NCBI GenBank assembly: GCA_905250125.1 | Contig: CAJNOL010000371.1 | Location: 2,814 to 66,813, forward strand | Direction of reading: 5' to 3' | Origin: Rotaria sordida | Taxonomy: Eukaryota; Rotifera; Eurotatoria; Philodinida; Philodinidae | Length of the DNA stretch: 64,000 nucleotides | Program-made: the position numbers and the translations under genes | Part shown: one piece after another, positions 37,968 through 49,999 of the stretch | Position numbering within the stretch: the first letter of the stretch is position 1 | Layout: every line of letters starts with the position of its first letter | The notes under the pieces: generated by a model | What the model was told of the DNA's origin: nothing | The model's database searches: none | Seen by the model: only the letters and a program-made list of their open reading frames with translations

Positions 37968-39485
37968 TAATATTAATATATGATTATATAATATATATAT
38001 ATATATATGTGTATATCTAATACTTCCTTTTATTATAATTCATGTTAAATGTGCGATACACATCATATATAATGCGTTGGTTTGCAATCTCGTACATTTT
38101 GTCTTTCTCTTCTTTTGATAGCAGTGTATTTCATGTATGTGTGTGTGTATGTAGCTTTTCTTTCTTATTCGTTTTTTTTTCCTTTATGTTAATCCGTTGT
38201 AGTTAATTCCGTCTTTTAAATAACAAAGAGATACTAGGATGCATGCCTCAAAAGAAGAATTATATGATATTATAGATTTTTGTTTGTTTGTTTTTTTCGA
38301 AATCAATCGATCTAAAACGACTGTTGGAGTATAGAGATATAAATGTCGACCTTCATAGATAGGTTAGAAACAGCTTGACACAATTGCGATAGACATCTTA
38401 ATAACAGCTCGTCATAGACATGACAGATATCATTAAGGGACAATAATAGACACCTTAGCAATGCTTCTTTACCATGACACACATAATTGTTAGATCAAAG
38501 TCTACAATGGTATTAGTATGATAATTGTCTTTTACTTTTCTTTCACACTCACTATAATGTCTTGCGATTAATATCTTTCATCATCGACATGTATTAACAG
38601 TAGGTAAGAATTCATAAACCAAAATATATATGGATTAATCCTCTCGTTTACAATACCAACAGCTGCATCGTGTTTCATATTTTAATCCTACAGGGATTGT
38701 GTTGACAACTTTTTAAAACTTGAATCATATAATAGCTCTTATCTAATAAGACTATTTGAAATTATTCATGAATAACAAAAAGAAATTTTTTTGTTTTTTT
38801 GTTTTTTATCTGAAAATATTCTCGAGAGTTGTTATTAGTGTCCACGCCAGAATTAGAAAAGGGATGGCGATAAACTCAATAACTCGGTAATGATAACAGC
38901 TAGCGATTTGGAATTTTTCGGTAATCTAAAGAGAAGAATATCGGACATATTGTTTATTTGATACTATGTAAGACAAAATTATTTTATAACTCATAATTTC
39001 TACAAAACATTAAAAAAAAACAACGTACAATCAAAAAATCGTGTTCTCTTTCGATAGTACAGACAAAACAAAATATGTCATTATCAATCATTCTACATTC
39101 TTTACACATTCATTGTAGGTGGTAAACAATATCGAACGAACGTCTTTAGAAGAAAAACACAAGGTAGAGAACAAAAAGAAAATGTTTTTGTCAATAACAA
39201 GAGATATTTACGTATCATCAAATAATTATCACCAATTATGACAAGGACAAAGTATTACTGGATAAACAAAAGTCGAAAAATAGGTCTAATTTATATAAAA
39301 AGTATTTTTACAATAACTATTGAATGTATTCATATCAATTTCGTATTACTATAAATCATAATACTCTATGAGCTTGTGTCCTTTTCAATGATTTATTTTT
39401 AAAGAGCTTATCGTCGAGCATATTTCTGTAGATAAAGAGATAAATTGTCTAGTTCTTATTATTTGCACATTGCGAAAATCTACGA
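37968..39485. other. Intergenic stretch with one dispersed-motif copy
   Basis: A TA/TG run follows the CDR2-like stop (about 37985-38015). Otherwise AT-rich with no gene. Confidence 0.35.
38658..38713 (+). repeat. Dispersed ~55-bp motif, copy 3
   Basis: Reads AACAGCTGCATCGTGTTTCA, then TATTTTAATCCTACAGGGATT. It matches copies at 5838, 18991 and 55268. Confidence 0.6.
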
Positions 39486-40122
39486 ATGAAGTGGTTTTTA
39501 TTTATTGGTTATATTATTGTTTTGAATAAAGTCCTTGGTATATTAGATTGTATAAAACCTTCATTTGAAAATTTAATTGTTGAAAAAAATTTTAATTTAA
39601 ATAAATTTCTTGGTATTTGATATGAAATAAAATGATTACCAGAATAATCACATAATGAATTTGATATTTGGCGAAATTTTTATCAATCATTTCAATTAGA
39701 AAATTCTTCAATACAGAAACTTCTAGTTCATGGTAAATTACGAACATTAAATACAGATTGTTTTTCTTTTGGACCTTGGATCATTATTTCAAATAATAGT
39801 GCAAAAATGATTCTTGAAAAAGTTAATATAAATGATACAATTCCACTTAATAGACCTTATTATATTTAAAAAAACTGATTATGAACATTATGCATTAATT
39901 TATAGTTGTGTATCAGAAAATTATATACATACGAATCCATGTAAAAATTTTACTTTATGGTTATTTAGTCGAACAATATCATTATCAAATGATTATTTAA
40001 TTGAACTTGATGAATATATAATAAATAATTTATGTATTAATTTAACTGAACTTGAATTAACACCACAAGATGGAGAATCATGTTATTCATCATCATCATC
40101 ATCATCAAATATTTGTACTTAA
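39486..40122 (+). pseudogene. ApoD-type lipocalin pseudogene
   Basis: From ATG 39486 the frame encodes a signal peptide (MKWFLFIGYIIVLNKVLG) and NLNKFLGI, then a TGA stop at 39618-39620 exactly where lipocalins have the invariant Trp of GxW. Further stops follow at 39633 (TGA, after YEIK) and 39645 (TAA). A frameshift near 39866-39875, in a TTTAAAAAAA run, moves the reading to a second frame. That frame contains KKTDYEHYALIYSC (lipocalin motif 2, TDY), LWLFSRT (motif 3 arginine) and ends in a Ser run from a TCA microsatellite. An intact ApoD-like lipocalin would be a secreted carrier of small hydrophobic ligands; this copy cannot make one. No introns are visible. Confidence 0.8.
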
Positions 40123-40239
40123 TTTAATTTTTATTTTTAATATACATATCAAGTTAAAGAAAAGAGAAACATTTTATATCAAATTGTATACAAAGTGGAT
40201 TACAGATAGATAGAATTTTTTTTTGTTTTTTTGATAAAT

Positions 40240-40688
40240 CTATTCATCAACTTTAGTACGAAGTGAATGTGATTCTCGTTTGAGTACCTAAATAAAAAAA
40301 GAATTAAAATTAAAATTAATTTAAATAAATCTTACATTGAGTAATGTTTGTGAACTTTCAAGAATTTTCATATATGCTGCTTCAGTTTCACTTATTGTTC
40401 GATCAAATTCTGTTCTTGCAGTAATTTTTTTAGCTAAACTTTCATTAATTTTAACTAATTTTTCACTTGTTATACGAATTTCATTTTCAAGTTTATGTTT
40501 ATCTTCTTCTTCAATTAAAATTTGACGTTGTAATTCATCACGTTTTGAACATAAATCTTCAATACCTATAGAATTCAAAATAAAAAGCACAGATGGATAA
40601 ATAAGAAAAAGAAAAAAATTTATATCATAAGCGAACATTTAACTAATTCATTATTATAATTTTGTAATGCAGCACCTTGTTGCGACAT
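40240..40688 (-). CDS. SSNA1: SSNA1 (NA14) basal-body/centriole coiled-coil protein
   Basis: Three exons on the minus strand, 40688-40637, 40565-40336 and 40287-40240, with introns of 71 and 48 bp, encode 109 aa. The sequence is nearly collinear with human SSNA1 (119 aa): [18 protein letters not shown], then [34 protein letters not shown] and [19 protein letters not shown]1 self-assembles into microtubule-associated fibrils at centrioles, basal bodies and axonemes and can promote microtubule branching or stabilisation. The start is certain because [15 protein letters not shown] is the conserved N-terminus. It is divergent from RP2, whose start lies 223 bp away. Confidence 0.96.
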
Positions 40689-40724
40689 GTTCAAATGTTT
40701 GTTAAAAAAATTTTTATTCCTTTC

Positions 40725-40738
40725 AATTCCATGGTAAT
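40725..40738. promoter_or_regulatory. X-box-like (RFX) candidate between SSNA1 and RP2
   Basis: AATTCCATGGTAAT matches 10 of 14 positions of the palindromic RFX site GTTGCCATGGTAAC. It lies 37 bp upstream of the SSNA1 start and within the 223-bp divergent spacer. RFX factors commonly drive ciliary genes through such sites close to the start codon. A single imperfect match in AT-rich DNA could be chance. Confidence 0.35.
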
Positions 40739-40911
40739 ATAGACAATGCAAAATGATTTTTTTTCAACATACTGCATTGAAATAAGTTGGTTAAGCAATG
40801 GAACTATTTGGATAAAATCTGGAACAAGCAAATATCTTTATAGCTTTGTAAATAAGAGGAAGAGAAGTAGGAAGAAAATCCATTTGCATTCCAAGAAATT
40901 TGCTGTTAGAT

Positions 40912-43900
40912 ATGGGTTGTCTGTTTTCGTATATTGCGTCTTTCTTGGGTTGGTCAGGATCTAGTGATATTGTAGAAGAACCACCACCACGTCCAGTCTA
41001 TTCATGGTAAGAAATTGTTCTCTATCTATTCTACATGACAATTCCTAGTATCATTTTTTAGGGAAAGAGCTGATCGAGTAGCAATTAGAAAAGAAGATTT
41101 CATTCTCGATAAATTGAAAGATCAAACAATTTTTCGATTACCAGGCTCAGTTAATGGACAACAATTTATCAGTAAGTTAAGATTCGAAATATGTCTTCAC
41201 TTAATCCATAAATGTCTTATTACTTTTTTCTTTTCTAGTTCAAAACTGTGAGGTGAGTAATTCAAAATGAAATCGATTCTTTTTTTTTTATTTTATTTTA
41301 TTTTTATCATTAAATAGAATTGTACAGTCTATGTATTCGATCATACTGGTCAAGTACAAATTGATGATTGTATTAATTGTAAAATATTTATTGGTCCTGT
41401 TCACGGAAGGTGAATTATTTAAGCCTTTGTTTTTTTTTTGTTTCAAAAGAAATAAGAATAATTCGTTTTAGTATTTTCATTCGAGATTCAATAAATTGTG
41501 TATTAGCAACAATATGTCAACAATTTCGTACTCGAGATTGTCGTGATACATATGTTTATTTATCATGTACAAGTCAACCAATTATTGAAGCATCACATAA
41601 TATTAAATTTGGATGTTTAACATTCAATTATCAACAATTAGCTGGTAAGATTTATTTTCATACAAAGACAAACACAATTTTTATCCTCTCAATATAATAG
41701 ATCAATATAAATCAGCTGATATTAACCCATGGAATAATAATTGGGGTCATATTCATGATTTTACAACAATTCCTGATGGAAAAAATTATTCATTACTTGA
41801 TAAAGTAATTTTGAATTTCAATAACAATAAAAAAAAAAAAAGAACTAAGAAATCGTTTTTTTTTATAATAATAGAATGAAAATGTTTTTAAATATTTGCC
41901 TGTGCCAACTGATCCATCATGTAGTCATTTAAATATCAAGGATGATATTGATACAAGTATTACACCATATACTTATGGTGAATTATATCGTCATCGAACG
42001 GAAGAAGTAAGAATTTAATCAGTTCTATTATAAATTTTCTCATGAATGAATAATTCTATTCATTATTAATATAATCGATTTGATATGATTATCTTTATGA
42101 TCGATTATAAAAATAAGTGTTGACTCATGCGATAATAAAATATGAATTTTCAGGTGATTTCAATCAAATCATTTTAATTAAAACTCTAATTTCTAGATCC
42201 TGATTGAAAAATATATAAAAAAAAACTATGAAAGAATTATTTAGTAAAGTATAATCTTTTATAATTAATTTTTTCTATATATCTGATAATTCAATTCAGA
42301 TTAAAAAATTAGGATATAGAATTCATTCATCTCTATATTGAAGAACGATAATTTGAATATTACGAAAGAAAGAAATAGGTGAATAAAAAAAAAGATAAGA
42401 CAAGTAAAAACAAGTTTATTTTGATTAAAGAAAATGTCTCTTGAGCAAGTTGGAAAACAGATGTAAAAACTCTATTAAAATTTTTAATAGAACTTTTAGT
42501 GATTTAAAATTAGAACATGACATTTATTTATCATAATTATAAATTATTCAAAGATACTATTTTTAAGGAAAGAACAAAAAAAAAAAAGTAATGCATGTTT
42601 TTTTATCACTATCACATTACTTTATTCCAATTTTAGCTCAGCTTCTAGTTTTACATTATTGACTTCTTGAGGTATGTTAGTTGCTTTATTCTCAATAAAG
42701 GCTTGAATATTTTTGATAACCTATTCATTCAACGAATAATGCATAAGTTTTCATTCTTACCAAACCAAGCATGAAAAAGCGCAAGTACTGGAATTACATT
42801 GTACCCTGCTTTGCTTCAAACACTATTTAAGATAAATGCTGATAACAATCACCTTTTATTTTTATTGTCCACGTTTTTGTTTATTTTGTATCTCTGACTA
42901 TGTTATATGCCTTCAACAATCAAATTGATACAGAATCTTTAAAGTAAATCTCAGTTATTCTTTAATATTTATCTATTGAATAGATGGCGCTCATAGAAAT
43001 AATTGATACATATGCATCTATTACAGAAAGGTTAACTTTTGCTCAAGGATAATTCAGAGATGCTAATAGAACAAAACAAGAATGTATAGAACATTTATCT
43101 TATGACAGTATATTATATATCAATATACATTCTTTAGTTAGAAATATGAGGCTATTAAGTAAGAATCCGATATGTCTGAGTTTCTGTTTCAGAATCATTC
43201 GTTAATATTTATACCCCGATTGTAATCATATAGATTGCTCCGATTCATATTTTCGTTTTTTCTTGTGAAAGTCTTTTTCGATCCATTTATTTATATTAAT
43301 TATTTTTGTCATATTTACACTATTCTATTGCACATTTCTTTAATAATTTCTAAAAGTTTCAAGAAAAATTTATCGTAATCAATATGGTAAAACACGAAAT
43401 ATAGTTGTCAAGGAAGGAAAAGTGTAACTTCAATATTTTGAAGTGTCGAGAGTATCATACTTCAAATTATTGAAGTCGTACTTTTTCCCCACTTGACAGT
43501 TGACACATTTAAACAATCCATTATGATGTAACAAAAGGTTAAGTATAAATCAATAAAAGAAGTATTCATACGTCAACTATACCTTGACTTTTGAAATATT
43601 GACTCCGATATATATCTTTCCAGAAATCTTTAGAAGTTATTAAGATACGTGCAAAAGAATAGTGTAAATATGATAAAATAATTAACTATACATTTAGCTA
43701 TATGAAATATCTGACTCTATGGGATTTTTCACCTTGTATAAGACATTGAAAAGTTCTATTACAAAATTTTTTTAAGATAAACTAAACGATCTAATTGTAA
43801 AAATATTCTCTTTTTTTGTTTTATTCTAGCGTTGTTTGGTAATATTTTTTCAAGATTCAAATGCTGATGCTTGTGCTCGTGCGTTAATTGCAATGACAAA

Positions 43901-44329
43901 ACAATCTGAAGTTTGTTCTTTTTTATTTTTTTATTTGATTTTATCTATTAACATATATATTGTATTCGATCTTCTTTTTTTGAATAGATTGTACTCGTAC
44001 AAAGCAAATCATATAAAATTGATGAAACAAGTGCTGAACGAATGTTTGGAGGTAATCGTACATATACACCATTAGTTACTAAAGGTCCTGTTATTGGACT
44101 TGAATTTGCTGGTGAAAATTGTATATCGATTTGTCAACAATGTCTTAATAATTTATTAGCAACAAAATATCAAAATTTACCTCGTAAGTTTTAAAAAAGA
44201 AAGTAAATTTTTTGTTTTCTAAATAAAAATGAAATTTTCTTTTCAGATTTCATCAGTCAATCATCAACTGATGCTCGTATACAACTTGATAAATTTTATA
44301 ATTTTGCTAGTATGCAAATGTTTGCATAA
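40912..44329 (+). CDS. RP2: RP2 (XRP2), ARL3 GTPase-activating ciliary protein
   Basis: Ten exons encode 359 aa (human 350): 40912-41006, 41062-41171, 41239-41252 (only 14 nt), 41318-41409, 41472-41644, 41701-41804, 41875-42006, 43830-43910, 43988-44183 and 44247-44329. All phases join. MGCLF at the start supplies the Gly2 myristoylation and Cys3 palmitoylation sites. The TBCC/CARP beta-helix is clear: [45 protein letters not shown] and [15 protein letters not shown]. The arginine finger (R118 in human RP2, within QQFRxRDCR) and the Glu of QPIIE are kept. After a short linker comes the NDK-like C-terminal domain ([28 protein letters not shown]). RP2 acts at the ciliary base as GAP for ARL3, releasing lipidated cargo. 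Intron 7 is 1.8 kb and carries a hairpin element. Confidence 0.96.
43404..43504. repeat. ~100-bp hairpin element in RP2 intron 7
   Basis: The left arm 43404-43444 (GTTGTCAAGGAAGGAAAAGT..., ending CAATATTTTGAAGT) is mirrored by the right arm 43459-43504 (ACTTCAAATTATTGAAGT..., ending CCACTTGACAGTTGAC), with a 14-base loop. It is MITE-like in size. No target duplication is certain. Confidence 0.65.
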
Positions 44330-44543
44330 ATATTTCGTCTGTTTAATTGTGATATGTAATCAAGAGAATGTGTTTTAATTTATGTCGAAATTTTCCGTCC
44401 ATTTGAATACTAATTTTTGTTTTTGTTTCTAAATAACATAATGTGAATTTTTATTTAGTAAGATCTGTTTGTTTTGTAGATTTTATTTTATTTTTTTGTT
44501 GTTGTTGTGCAAAGAAAAGTATATACATATTCATAATGATAAT

Positions 44544-47500
44544 ATGGCAGCAATAAGTTTAACTTCAACTGATAAAATAGCCTCATCAGGTAATCATGAA
44601 TATTCAAAGGAAAATAATGATCAAGAATATGAAGATAAAATTGTACAAGAATTTAGTCATTTACTTGAAAAATCAAAACAATTATTTAATGGTTTAAGGT
44701 AATATTGATTATTTTTATATTAAGAGGAATAATTTTGTAAAACTTCTATTATATCTTTTCGAAGAACAATATAATGAATGTAAGTTTTAAGGCCACCCCC
44801 CCCCCCCCCTCAAAAATCGATCTCAGCCCAGGTACGTTCAAATGGGCTGAAATTTGGAGCATATGTTGGGGCTGATGTGTGGAGGCTGTGGTAAAATTTT
44901 CAGCTCGATACCCTGATGTTTGACGGAGATATGAACCAAGCAAGGGTCAAAAATAGCTCATTTGGCAATCCATTTTTCTCTGTCAAAGCTCATTCAATAT
45001 ATTTAAATTTTTTTTTGTTTGAAAGAGCATCTCAAGATGCAGTGCAGTACAGAGTCCTTTTTTTTAAATTATTATCTTTTAAGCGGAGAAAAGGGCTGAC
45101 AAGTTCAATGACTCAAAAAACGCGCCAAAAATGGTGGTCTGTTTATATAAGTGTTTGTATATATAATAAAAAACAAGCTTAATTTAAAAAAAAGACTCTG
45201 TACTGCACTACATCTTGACGTGCTCTTTCAAACAAAAAAAATATATAAATATATTGAATGAGCCTGGACAGAGAAAAATGGATTGCGCGGTCCAGAAAGC
45301 CTAAACTGAGAAAAAACGAAAAACATTTTTGGATATTTCAAAAAACCGCTGGTTTTTCAAAAACTGGTTCTCTGAAATTCTGAAATGTTTCGGGAAAAAA
45401 TGGAGGTTTTAGGAAAAAATTTTATTGATTTTGAAAGAGCAGACGATGGGCTATTTTCCTATGTATTTATCTCAATTTTGACAGTTCTCACGAAAATTGA
45501 CTTTTTTTGAGGGGGGGGGGTGGCCTTAAATCGAGATTTTACAACTTCAGCTCTCATCGCAATGGGAGGAGGAGATCATCAATCATTTTGTCTATTTCTA
45601 TAGCCACTGATGATAACAGGCATCAGGGGTCTTTTTTCCATAGTGCCTTAACAACAGAAAAAGACGTTGAACAGCAAGAATGAGATATTACAAAGCTTTC
45701 ATCGAAATTCGAATAATAGTGCAATGTATGATGTAAGTGCAGATGAAAAATGATATTCAAGATATGGAGGATGGTGAATAATGATGGATTGATTTGCAAC
45801 AGTTGTCATATGATTAACAGAAAAAAGGGCGAACTGATCAAGTTATAACTTCGGGAAATAAACAATAGCAGTATGTTTGAGCTTATCGACATATATAATG
45901 GTGTGTTGAGACCTTCTATGGATATATATACAATAAGCTTATTTGTAAAGCCCGCCGGGATGATTCCAAACCTGACCGGATCGGACGGACTCTACTTATT
46001 TACTAATTAAATCAATGATTAGAATAATAATAATAATCTTAACTTAAGAAAAATGTCCTACAAAAAAACAGAAGGTGAATATTAACAAGGAAAACAAAAA
46101 ATAGAACAACACTAAATATAGTTTGTTAGAGATTTTTGCACTTGATGCACTTTGTATTAGTATAATGAGGTCAAACAACATATGTGAGTCCCATATTTTA
46201 GCCTTAAAGGAACTGCACTGATAAGCGTTTTTTTTCTATTGAAAGAAGAATATAAGTTTATTCATGATGATTGATCTTATCATTTGTAATGAACTTTAGT
46301 TCTTAGAATCAACATAAAGATACGTTATATAATTATAATTTATTAATCGTAACAAAATTTTTCATATATATTATTATTTTTTAAAAGATATCTTCCTATG
46401 TTTCCTATTTGAATCTCATAGAAAGTTTGCTAATAATTTACTTCTCAAAATGAGTAAAGTCTGTTAATCTATTGATATGATTTTTAATGAATTTCTATTC
46501 TTCTTCTTCTTTCTCAGAGATCTTCCACAATATGGACATAAACAATGGCAACCATATTTTGGACGAACATTTGATGTTTATACTAAATTATGGAAATTTC
46601 AACAACAACATCGGTATATATAGGATTTAATTATCAAAACATTTATTTTTTAATAAAATTTTGCTCTTGTTTTTTTTTCATTAGAGTACTTCTCGATAAA
46701 AAATTTGGTTTAAAACGTTGGCAAATAGGTGAAATAGCTTCTAAAATTGGTCAACTTTATTATCATTTTTATATTCGTACATCGGAAACAACTTATTTAA
46801 ATGAAGCATTTGCCTTTTATTCAGCTATACGTACACGTGCCTATTATTCAAAAGTAAATCGTGAAGAAAAACCAGATTTAATGGTTAAAAAATTACGTTA
46901 TTATGCAAGATTTATTGTTGTTTGTCTTTTATTAAAAAAAACAAAAATTATGCGTGAATTAGTACGTGAATTAAATCGTCAAATCGATGAATATGTTAAA
47001 GCATATGATCCAGATGATAGTCTTGAATGGCAACTTGTTTTAAATGAAATTTCAACATTTATTGATATTGATAATAAATTAAATGTTGATCGTACACCAA
47101 TAACATTACATTATCGTTTAACAAATTCTTTAATACCACCATTACCTAACGGTGCTGAAAAAATTCTATCAAATATTCAACTATATTCACTTGAAGAAAT
47201 TCTTGTTATTGGAAATTATCAAGATCAAATAAAATTTAGTGAATGTGAATACTGTTTTGTTTTTGTTTATTGACTAACCTAGAGAAGATTCATTTTTTGC
47301 TTTTAGTAACAATCGATATGTATCGAATGTTACAAGCAGTTGAAAGACAACCAATGGAATTAACATCAACATCGGATGATAGAACAACAATGCAATCACC
47401 AGCTAATCATCAAAAAGAAATTCTTGTAAGGATCGCGGTTATAATCTTCAATGGAAAATCTGCGTTGTGTTTTAGTTTTTTTTTTGAGGATTTCGGAAGC

Positions 47501-49999
47501 GATTTTCTAGGTTTTAAATATTCAGAAATAACATTGACCTGAGTCTTTTCAGATGTTCAGTTTAAACCAGTCATATACAGAGGTAGAAGTTGATTAATTG
47601 AGTCCCCACCACTGTGATACAAAAATCGATATTTGATTTTTAAAACATTTAAATTAAAGATTTCTCATGTTGTTTGTTTTCGTATGAAAAAGAAAAACAA
47701 TGAGAAATAATAATGATACATAAAAATTATTTTCCATTATTGATTCTGATCGTTAGTATTCTATCTGTATGATATAATAACACTTTATTCTTCTAATAAA
47801 CTTAATTTTCTATAAAATAATTTAGAATTTACACGATGGTGACTCATCAAAACGTTTAAATCCTCATAAATATCTTCTTTATAAACCAACTTTTAGTCAA
47901 ATTTATGCATTTACAGCATCAGCTTTTAAAGATTTACCGTCAAATGGCGTTCTTCTTCTTTATATTTCTGCTGATGGTTATGATACACATTTGAAAATAA
48001 AAACTGAACAATCATATGATTTTGGTGGTGTTAAAACTAATAATCGACGTGATGATATTAATGATAATTCAAATTCACCAGTAAATACTCTTGGAAAAAA
48101 ATCACCTTCAACAATAACAACAACAACAACAACAGCAACATCTATTAAAGATATTCATAATATATTTCCAGGAGATTTATATCCATTTTTACGTAAACCA
48201 TTATTTTTAATAATTGATAGTAATAATAGTATTGTATTTCAAAATTTACCAAATTTATTTGGACAACCCTTAATTTCATTACTTTCACCTGTTAAAATAC
48301 CAACAGCTTTTCATGGTAAGATATAGATTTTATTTTTCATATTATCTAAAAATCTGTTAGAGCAATCGCTATGGGATTACACCATGTATAGATCATCTAC
48401 GCTGACTACGTTGTGATATACACTTGCTCTCATGGTTAGTTAGTGTGTATGGGAAGCACAAGAACTCTGAGATAACCCAACCTTTTGTCCAGAACTACAG
48501 CTAGTCATAGTTGTATGAAAGGTATCAGGTAATTTAGTCTGCACTCCATATCCCAAGTTAGTTGAAAGACAGAGGTATTCTTCCTTCTTTCCATGGCGTG
48601 TGACAAACCACCTCTAACATGTTTTTTTTGTTTAGATTATCAAAATAAAGGAAGTTTATTTACATTATTTTTAACATCACCAGCATTTGCATTTTGTTTT
48701 GTTTGTCATTTAAATGAATTAACAAGTGAACAATGGAATTTATGTCAAGAAAATGTGAATAAAATTATTTTTGAAATAATAAGAATTTTCTTGAAATCAA
48801 AACTTGTTGGTAAGATTTTGATTAATTATTGTTTTTCTTAATTTAGCAAATATAAATTTAAATTTATGATGTTTGTTTTTTTTTCTAGATGGTACATTCT
48901 ATCACTTTTTTGGTGATGATTTTCTACGATTATTTCTTGCTCGTTTTGTTTTTTGTTATGCTGTTCTTCGTTTACATCGATCATTTAAGGTAATTTAAAT
49001 TAGAAAACAATTTCTTTTTTGGGTTTCTCGAAATCATTAATATAGAATATTTAATAGAGGTCGACATTTTCTCGAACTGACTTGCCTATCCTATTTGTTT
49101 TCTGTTGCCAATATCATAATAATATTAGAATAGAATAAACCATTAATTTTTATAGAAGCCTGTAAGATTCAAATCGAATAGAAACCGGCGGTAGTAAGCA
49201 GGCCTCGAAATCGAGCCACTAGTGGCCCGAAAGAAACTTCCTTTACAAAGATTTTTTTCTCAATAGACAGCTATTCCATATTTTTCGGCTTTTATAAAAA
49301 GTGATGACCAAGGGAATAGCATAGAGAAGCGTCCCCTTATCCCCCCCCCCCCCTCAAGGATGAGCCAAATTTCAGAAAAAGTTATGTCAAAAGAGAATAA
49401 AATCGTCGGGTCGGGCGACTCGTTTCGAGACCTGATAGTGAGAACAAAGGTATAGCTGACCTCTCCAAAACGGTAATCTATTTGATTGTTTATAAGTATC
49501 ATCAATATTCGATTTAAACTATTAAACTAATTTATCATATTTAAATGTTATCCTTGAAGTTATTTCCGCTGCATCTATTCGTTAGCAATATATTCAATTT
49601 ATGAGATAAAACCTTAATATCAAAGACGGGCTCTAGTATTTAATATCATTTTTATAGGCATAGATACAATAAATTACCTTGAATTTAATGTATTCACACT
49701 TACGGAGAATATTTAAATTTTGAATTAGAAAGTATGTGAATCATGAGAATCACACTCATGACAGAATCGAAATCAATTAACTTGATCTAACAAATTAAGA
49801 TTTTTTTTTCACAAGAAAATAGCATGAAATTATTCTTTAACAAAAACTTTAGGGTTCCGGTTTTTATCCATCTTCTCAACCACAATTATCAAACGATCTT
49901 CTTGAAAATGTTCAAGTACATAAAACGATATTGGAATTATCAGCATTATTAAATGTTCGTCAATTATTTCTTGAAGGGCCTCTTGCTACTTTAGAATAA
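44544..49999 (+). CDS. SCAI: SCAI (suppressor of cancer cell invasion)
   Basis: Eight exons, 44544-44698, 46518-46613, 46685-47244, 47307-47425, 47826-48315, 48636-48809, 48889-48989 and 49853-49999, encode 613 aa (human about 606), with all phases consistent. Near-identical blocks include KSKQLFNGLRDLPQYGHKQW, GRTFDVYTKLWKFQQQHR, LKRWQIGEIASKIGQLYYHF, VKKLRYYARFIVVCLLL, KYLLYKPTFSQIYAFTASAF, GDLYPFLRKPLFLIIDSNNS and the tail NVRQLFLEG. SCAI is a nuclear cofactor that represses MRTF/SRF transcription and also acts in DNA break repair. Insertions specific to this copy are a Thr-rich run near residues 350-360 (CAA microsatellite). Introns 1 (1819 bp) and 7 (863 bp) hold inverted-repeat elements. 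AATAAA is seen at 50383. The start lies 214 bp downstream of the RP2 stop. Confidence 0.95.
44791..45525. mobile_element. 735-bp foldback/MITE flanked by TTAA, in SCAI intron 1
   Basis: TTAA at 44787-44790 and 45526-45529 flank terminal inverted repeats: GGCCA followed by 14 C and TCAAAAA on the left, and TTTTTTTGA followed by 10 G and TGGCC on the right. A second, nested inverted repeat has arms of ~106 bp (44965-45070 and 45181-45286). These include GCAATCCATTTTTCTCTGTC and GCAGTGCAGTACAGAGTC mirrored around a ~110-bp loop. There is no ORF of a transposase. TTAA duplication is typical of piggyBac-type insertion, so a non-autonomous piggyBac-like element is the best guess. A diverged relative sits at 6435-7149. 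Confidence 0.8.
49199..49435. repeat. ~237-bp inverted repeat in SCAI intron 7
   Basis: CAGGCCTCGAAATCGAGCC (49199) is mirrored by GGGCGACTCGTTTCGAGACCTG (ending 49434). Between them lies a C14 run followed by TCAAGGATGAGCC (about 49340-49365), recalling the C-rich terminus of the element at 44791. Arms are GC-rich against the AT-rich intron. It may be a composite or partial element. Confidence 0.55.

Noticed and set aside
39618-39647. TGA read as selenocysteine or recoded Trp in the lipocalin frame
   Set aside because: A TAA stop and a frameshift follow, and neighbouring genes use TGG for Trp and TGA as a stop, so simple gene decay explains it.
40337-40525. Plus-strand frame antisense to SSNA1
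   Set aside because: Shadow of a clearly conserved coding exon on the other strand.
44749-45182. Frames on both strands in SCAI intron 1
   Set aside because: They fall inside the foldback element and do not resemble a transposase.
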